A DNA stretch of 64,000 nucleotides from Photobacterium piscicola (GTDB lineage: Bacteria; Pseudomonadota; Gammaproteobacteria; Enterobacterales; Vibrionaceae): assembly GCF_900166965.1 (NCBI RefSeq), contig NZ_FUZI01000002.1:496001-560000 (forward strand). Reading direction: 5' to 3'. The notes beneath the pieces are model-generated. The model saw only the letters and a program-made list of their open reading frames with translations, did not search any database and was not told where the DNA came from. The translations under genes and the position numbers were made by a program. Below, one piece after another: positions 59,897-64,000 of this stretch; positions within the stretch are counted from its first letter, which is position 1, and the number at the start of each line of letters is the position of its first letter.

Positions 59897-60680
59897 TATT
59901 CAGATCTCCTGCACGTAACTTAGCAAGGTAAGGACCAAAGCCCTGTGCACCGAACCAGAAATCGAAGGTATGCTGTACGCCGTTACTTGTTAGCGTTGCA
60001 CCAGAAAGACCATCAACTTGGTGATCAGTACCTACAGGTGCACCACCCTTAAGGATTTTAATTGCAGGTTTGAAGTTCATATCATACAACTTCTTACCAA
60101 CAAACTGCTCACGCCATGTTGGGTTTTCAACTTCACCACCAAGTCCAGGAGTTTCCGCCTGATCGTAGTAAGTGATGCCGTCAATAGTATTACCATCGGT
60201 TGCAACCGCAACGAATGCATACATCATTGACCATAAACCGTTACCGTGAATAGGTAGGATCACTTTAGTTAACGTACCAGCTGCATCTTTAACAAGATAA
60301 ACAGTCGCCACATTTGCACGACGAATGATCTTTGCTAAATCTTCGTTAGCTGGAAGTTTGATAGATTCTTTATCATTCTTCGCAGCGTCACGTTGATTAT
60401 ATTTAGCTGCATTTTCGCCAGCAACTTCCGCAACATAATTACCCGTATTAATGTTTACAAGCTTAGGCTCGATAAACTGGTTATATGTTTGCTTAATGTT
60501 AGTGTCTTTATTTAGCAGACCTGCAACAGCAAGAATGTTGCGTTGTACGTCAAGTACTGCATTTTCTTGCTGTTTTGGACGCAGAACAACTGCTGCTGTA
60601 GATACGATGATTGAACACACAAGGCTCAATACAACTACAAAAATCAGCGTTCTTGAGAAGCTATCCTTATTACTTGCCAT
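59889..60680 (-). CDS. nqrC: Na+-NQR subunit C
   Basis: Subunit with an N-terminal helix and a periplasmic FMN domain. Covalent FMN site [12 protein letters not shown] (Thr near 229); also [11 protein letters not shown]. 263 aa from the ATG at 60680, the usual NqrC N-terminus ([11 protein letters not shown]); upstream in-frame ATG at 60716 lies inside nqrB. Start overlaps nqrB by eleven bases. Confidence 0.97.
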   Translation of the reverse strand: MASNKDSFSRTLIFVVVLSLVCSIIVSTAAVVLRPKQQENAVLDVQRNILAVAGLLNKDTNIKQTYNQFIEPKLVNINTGNYVAEVAGENAAKYNQRDAAKNDKESIKLPANEDLAKIIRRANVATVYLVKDAAGTLTKVILPIHGNGLWSMMYAFVAVATDGNTIDGITYYDQAETPGLGGEVENPTWREQFVGKKLYDMNFKPAIKILKGGAPVGTDHQVDGLSGATLTSNGVQHTFDFWFGAQGFGPYLAKLRAGDLNNG

Positions 60681-61914
60681 GACGAGCCAGTCTCCGTTTG
60701 ATGTTGCCTTGAACAACTAGGTTGTCAAATAGAGGTGCAAATAGGTTAGCAAATAGAATCGCTAGCATCATACCTTCTGGATATGCAGGGTTAACTACAC
60801 GTACCATTACAGCCATTGCACCAATCAGTGCGCCATACCACCATTTTGCTTTATTGGTGAACGCAGCCGACACTGGGTCTGTCGCCATAAACATCATACC
60901 AAACGCAAAACCACCTAACACTAGGTGCCACTGCCAAGGCATGTTGAACATTGGGTTAGTATCAGAACCAATGATGTTAAATAGCGTTGCAGCAACGATC
61001 ATACCGATCATTGTACCAGCGATAATACGCCATGAAGCAATGCCCATAACAACAATAAACAGGCCACCGATAAGGATAGCGAGTGTTGATACTTCACCAA
61101 TTGAACCTGGAAGATGACCAACAAATGCGTCCATCCAAGTGATTGATTGACCAGTAATAGTGTTAACTACGTCTGCTTGACCACCTTGAGACCACTGACT
61201 TAGTGGTGTCGCGCCAGAGAAACCATCCGCCGCATTCCATACTAGGTCGCCAGAAATCTGACCTGGGTATGCGAAAAATAGGAAAGCACGACCAGCAAGT
61301 GCTGGGTTAAGGAAGTTACGACCAGTACCACCAAAAATTTCTTTTGCGACAACGACACCAAAAGTAATACCTAAAGCGGCTTGCCAAAGTGGTAGTGTTG
61401 GCGGAACGATCAATGCAAAAAGAATAGAAGTTACAAAGAAACCTTCGTTAACTTCATGCTTACGCACCATACAGAACAACACTTCCCAGAAACCACCTAC
61501 CGCAAAAACAACTGCGTAGATAGGTAAGAAGTAAGTTGCACCAAGTAGCATCTTGCTACCCCAACCAGCAGTTGCTGATAGCGTGCCGCCTAACATCTGG
61601 GTAAACCAGTAATGCCAGTCAGCAGCAATGACTGCTGTTAGTTTGTCTGCTGTGTATAAGTGGTTAAGACCAGCAATAGCTTGATCACCTACGTTATACA
61701 TACCCCAGAACATTGCTGGGAATACCGCAAACCATACCATGATCATGATACGTTTTAGATCGATGCTGTCGCGAACGTGCGCAGATGAACGCGTCACTTG
61801 TCCTGGCGTATACATAAGAGTGGCAAACGCTTCATATAACGCAAACCAACGCTCATGCTTACCACCTGGTTCAAAGTGGTGCTCAATACTTTCGAGGAAA
61901 TTCTTGAAACCCAT
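60670..61914 (-). CDS. nqrB: Na+-NQR subunit B
   Basis: 414 aa, about ten membrane helices; holds covalent FMN at Thr236 in [11 protein letters not shown] (same position as in V. cholerae) and riboflavin; part of the Na+ path and quinone site. Opening [29 protein letters not shown]. It lies 3 bases after nqrA and overlaps nqrC. Confidence 0.98.
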   Translation of the reverse strand: MGFKNFLESIEHHFEPGGKHERWFALYEAFATLMYTPGQVTRSSAHVRDSIDLKRIMIMVWFAVFPAMFWGMYNVGDQAIAGLNHLYTADKLTAVIAADWHYWFTQMLGGTLSATAGWGSKMLLGATYFLPIYAVVFAVGGFWEVLFCMVRKHEVNEGFFVTSILFALIVPPTLPLWQAALGITFGVVVAKEIFGGTGRNFLNPALAGRAFLFFAYPGQISGDLVWNAADGFSGATPLSQWSQGGQADVVNTITGQSITWMDAFVGHLPGSIGEVSTLAILIGGLFIVVMGIASWRIIAGTMIGMIVAATLFNIIGSDTNPMFNMPWQWHLVLGGFAFGMMFMATDPVSAAFTNKAKWWYGALIGAMAVMVRVVNPAYPEGMMLAILFANLFAPLFDNLVVQGNIKRRLARHGK

Positions 61915-61917
61915 GAA

Positions 61918-63258
61918 TTACCCTTCCTTCTCAATTTTGTCCAAACACTCACGCATCATTGGACCAAACTCATATTTACCAGGACACACGAACGTACATA
62001 GTGCTAGATCTTCTTCATCTAGTTCTAGGAGGCCCAATTGTTGTGCACTGTCAATATCACCTGCACAGATATCACGCAGTAATAATGTTGGTTCAATATC
62101 AAGCGGCATTACTTTTTCGTAATTACCGATTGGCACCATGGCACGCTCACTACCATTTGTCGTTGTTGTCATGTTGAACAACTGACCTGGGAAGAACTGG
62201 CTCATGAAGGCACGAGTAACAGAAAACTTGTTTTTACCAGGAACAATCCAGCCTAAGAATTCTTTCTCATAGCCTTCACGTAAAGCAGAAACTTGTAAGT
62301 GGTAACGACCAAGGTATCCATGAACACCTTCAGCTTTAACACCGTTAAGTACTGAACCTGATAGCACGCGTAATTGACCTGGCATCATTTCTGAATCAGT
62401 TAAGTCAGAAATAGAAGCACCAATCTGAGTACGTACTAAACGAGGATTAGTCACTACAGGGCCAGCTAACGCAACAACACGATCAGTGAAAATTTCACCA
62501 GTCAGGAATAACTTACCAAACGCAATCACGTCTTGGTAATTGATATTCCATGCAATATTCTTCGCGTCTGCACCGAACAACATATGAATATGTGTTCCGG
62601 CTAGACCTGCTGGGTGTGGGCCGTTAAATACATGCTCTTCAACATTCGCTTCTGCTGAACGAGGTAGGCTTGCACCTGATTTACATACGTAAACTTTGCC
62701 GCTGGTTAAACGTGAAAGCACAGTTAAACCGGCAATGAACGCTTCATTTTGCTCATTGATGATAACTTCAGGGTTAGCCGCTAATGGATTGGTATCCATT
62801 GCAGTAACAAAAATCGCTTTCGACTCTGAACCAACAGCGGGTACTTTACTGAACGGGCGCGTACGAAGCGCTGTCCACATACCTGATTCAACTAATTGAT
62901 CAACCACAACCGCACGACTTAACTGTGCTAATTGCGCTGCATCATATTTGTTAAATGTGATTTGCTCATCACCTTCTACACCAATAACAACTGATTGTAG
63001 AACGCGCTTAGCACCACGATTAACTTCTATTACCTTGCCGCTAGCTGGTGCAGTGAATTTAACGCCAGGGTTCTTTTTATCTTCAAAAAGAACCTGACCT
63101 TTTTTCACTACATCCCCTACGCGAGTATGCATTGTAGGACGCATACCAACATATTCTTCGCCAAGCAAGGCGACTTTAGAGATGGCATTACCATCATGTA
63201 TCGCCTGGGCTGGAGTCCCTGAAATTGGGATATCCAAACCCTTTTTTATTGTAATCAT
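61918..63258 (-). CDS. nqrA: Na+-NQR subunit A
   Basis: Peripheral quinone-binding-site subunit of the sodium-pumping NADH:quinone oxidoreductase. Opening [22 protein letters not shown], then [27 protein letters not shown] and a C-terminal [26 protein letters not shown]. 446 aa. ATG at 63258 matches homologues; a GTG at 63270 would add four residues. First gene of nqrABCDEF. Confidence 0.97.
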   Translation of the reverse strand: MITIKKGLDIPISGTPAQAIHDGNAISKVALLGEEYVGMRPTMHTRVGDVVKKGQVLFEDKKNPGVKFTAPASGKVIEVNRGAKRVLQSVVIGVEGDEQITFNKYDAAQLAQLSRAVVVDQLVESGMWTALRTRPFSKVPAVGSESKAIFVTAMDTNPLAANPEVIINEQNEAFIAGLTVLSRLTSGKVYVCKSGASLPRSAEANVEEHVFNGPHPAGLAGTHIHMLFGADAKNIAWNINYQDVIAFGKLFLTGEIFTDRVVALAGPVVTNPRLVRTQIGASISDLTDSEMMPGQLRVLSGSVLNGVKAEGVHGYLGRYHLQVSALREGYEKEFLGWIVPGKNKFSVTRAFMSQFFPGQLFNMTTTTNGSERAMVPIGNYEKVMPLDIEPTLLLRDICAGDIDSAQQLGLLELDEEDLALCTFVCPGKYEFGPMMRECLDKIEKEG

Positions 63259-63770
63259 ACGCACTTGCACTACATTAAAGGGAAAAAAGAATTTTCATAT
63301 TGCGTAATTAAGATACTACGTTCCTTGGCCTGATATCGATGAACAGGCAGTGGTAGAAACCACTGAACGACTCCGTATCGCAACATCCAGTTAACTATCG
63401 CGCCACAAACATTAATGCGCGAGTAATTTTTCAGCCCGCGATTCTACCATTAATTAACTCGTTTTTTCTATGGTAATCCACGCGATTCCGTGTGAAAACC
63501 AAGCAACAAATAAGACGCAATAGGTTTATTAACTAATAAACATGATCAACTGCACATTTACGGGATTTTTTCACATAAATATTAAATTTCAAATCCAATG
63601 ATTTATTTAACATTATTGTAAAAAAACACCCCCAAAAACACATCATGTCAACATAAATACAAACTTATCAATAACCATGTGATAGTCAGTTGTATTTTAA
63701 CCATAACATTAACAACTAGATAACAACACCGCTAACTAATAGCCAAAACAGTAACCACTTCAAAATGTCA
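63259..63770. other. nqr operon upstream region
   Basis: About 510 bases, no ORF. A CAGTGGT/ACCACTG hairpin lies at 63348-63365, in the probable nqrA leader. The promoter is not resolved. Confidence 0.45.
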
Positions 63771-63797
63771 TAAAAAAAGCCGTTTTGTTAACGACTT
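63771..63797 (-). terminator. bolA terminator
   Basis: On the minus strand AAGTCGTT pairs with AACGGCTT (one G-T) with a five-base loop and seven T, 22 bases after the bolA stop. Confidence 0.8.
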
Positions 63798-63818
63798 TTA
63801 TAATTATAGACACCCTTA

Positions 63819-64000
63819 TCAATTATCTAATGTTGAACCACCATGACAGTGTGGTGATGCGGGTGCCTGTGATTGTTGCTGCCATTCTGATTCAGTATAA
63901 GTATGAATTGCAAGTGCATGAATATGATTTGCTAATTCATCGGCTAAACACTGATTTACCGCCCGATGACGGGAAATAAGACGTTGGCCTTCAAACTGAG
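63819..64000 (-). CDS. bolA: BolA family protein, partial at the window end
   Basis: The last 60 codons of a BolA-family gene; the 5' part lies beyond 64000. Seen: [22 protein letters not shown], then [17 protein letters not shown] and a C-terminal ASPHCHGG. This is the conserved BolA core with the Fe-S/GrxD-contact His in ALAIHTYT. BolA influences cell shape and works with monothiol glutaredoxins. In vibrios bolA sits upstream of nqrA, as here. Confidence 0.9.
   Translation of the reverse strand, partial: QFEGQRLISRHRAVNQCLADELANHIHALAIHTYTESEWQQQSQAPASPHCHGGSTLDN

Noticed and set aside
63785..63979. Plus-strand 64-codon ORF at the window end
   Set aside because: Antisense to the bolA coding sequence, which is clearly recognisable on the minus strand.

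Overview
The window comes from a low-GC marine gammaproteobacterium of the family Vibrionaceae, most likely Photobacterium. The basis is a complete Na+-translocating NQR operon with bolA, apbE, nqrM and dinB around it; a napFDABC operon ending in a tiny membrane protein known only near nap genes of Vibrio and Photobacterium; NarQ/NarP; crl-frsA-gpt; DUF2956, DUF2919 and DUF2897 genes; and an OmpU-like porin. The genus is an inference; the family is well supported. Most of the window is ordinary chromosome. The accessory part is the first 18 kb.

Layout. 1-0.9 kb: a HAD-family hydrolase. 0.9-17.6 kb: one polysaccharide locus, all on the minus strand, read from an ops/JUMPstart element (17717-17746) through a Wzc-like chain-length regulator, an ATP-grasp (TupA-type) protein, Wzy- and Wzx-like membrane proteins, two GT4 glycosyltransferases, two tandem sugar-transfer-type ATP-grasp proteins, a 0.7 kb gap, a second TupA-type ATP-grasp, a UDP-glucuronate 4-epimerase, a third GT4, UDP-glucose dehydrogenase and WecA. 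The locus looks able to make UDP-GlcA/UDP-GalA, start chains on a WecA lipid carrier, and perhaps amidate uronic acids. 17.6-18.4 kb is AT-rich and gene-free. 18.4-23.1 kb: a secreted repeat protein, tRNA-Ala(GGC), gltX, a 62-aa secreted protein, a YccT-like protein and a porin.

23.6-32.4 kb: ligA, zipA (with a long 18-bp tandem repeat), cysZ, cysK and ptsH-ptsI-crr. 32.7-34.9 kb: small conserved genes. 35.0-42.3 kb: periplasmic nitrate reductase (napFDABC plus a 45-aa membrane protein) divergent from narQ-narP, with good NarP and FNR sites between them. 42.3-48.5 kb: an HTH protein, an ArsC/Spx-like protein, dapE, DUF2897, a NUDIX hydrolase, proBA and crl. 48.8-52.0 kb: frsA, gpt and a purine permease with a PurR-like operator. 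52.3-52.8 kb: an apparently self-contained small transcription unit (promoter, folded leader, 29-codon ORF, terminator). 53.1-64 kb: pepD, dinB, nqrM, apbE, nqrABCDEF and the 3' part of bolA cut by the window end.

Functional links. crr (EIIA-Glc) and frsA (whose Enterobacteria homologue binds EIIA-Glc) lie in the same window. NarQ/NarP probably control the adjacent nap operon. ApbE attaches FMN to NqrB and NqrC, and NqrM is needed to mature the same complex. The best candidates for something undescribed are the four ATP-grasp proteins in the uronic-acid polysaccharide locus, the Wzc with a degenerate kinase site, and the small transcription unit near 52.5 kb.
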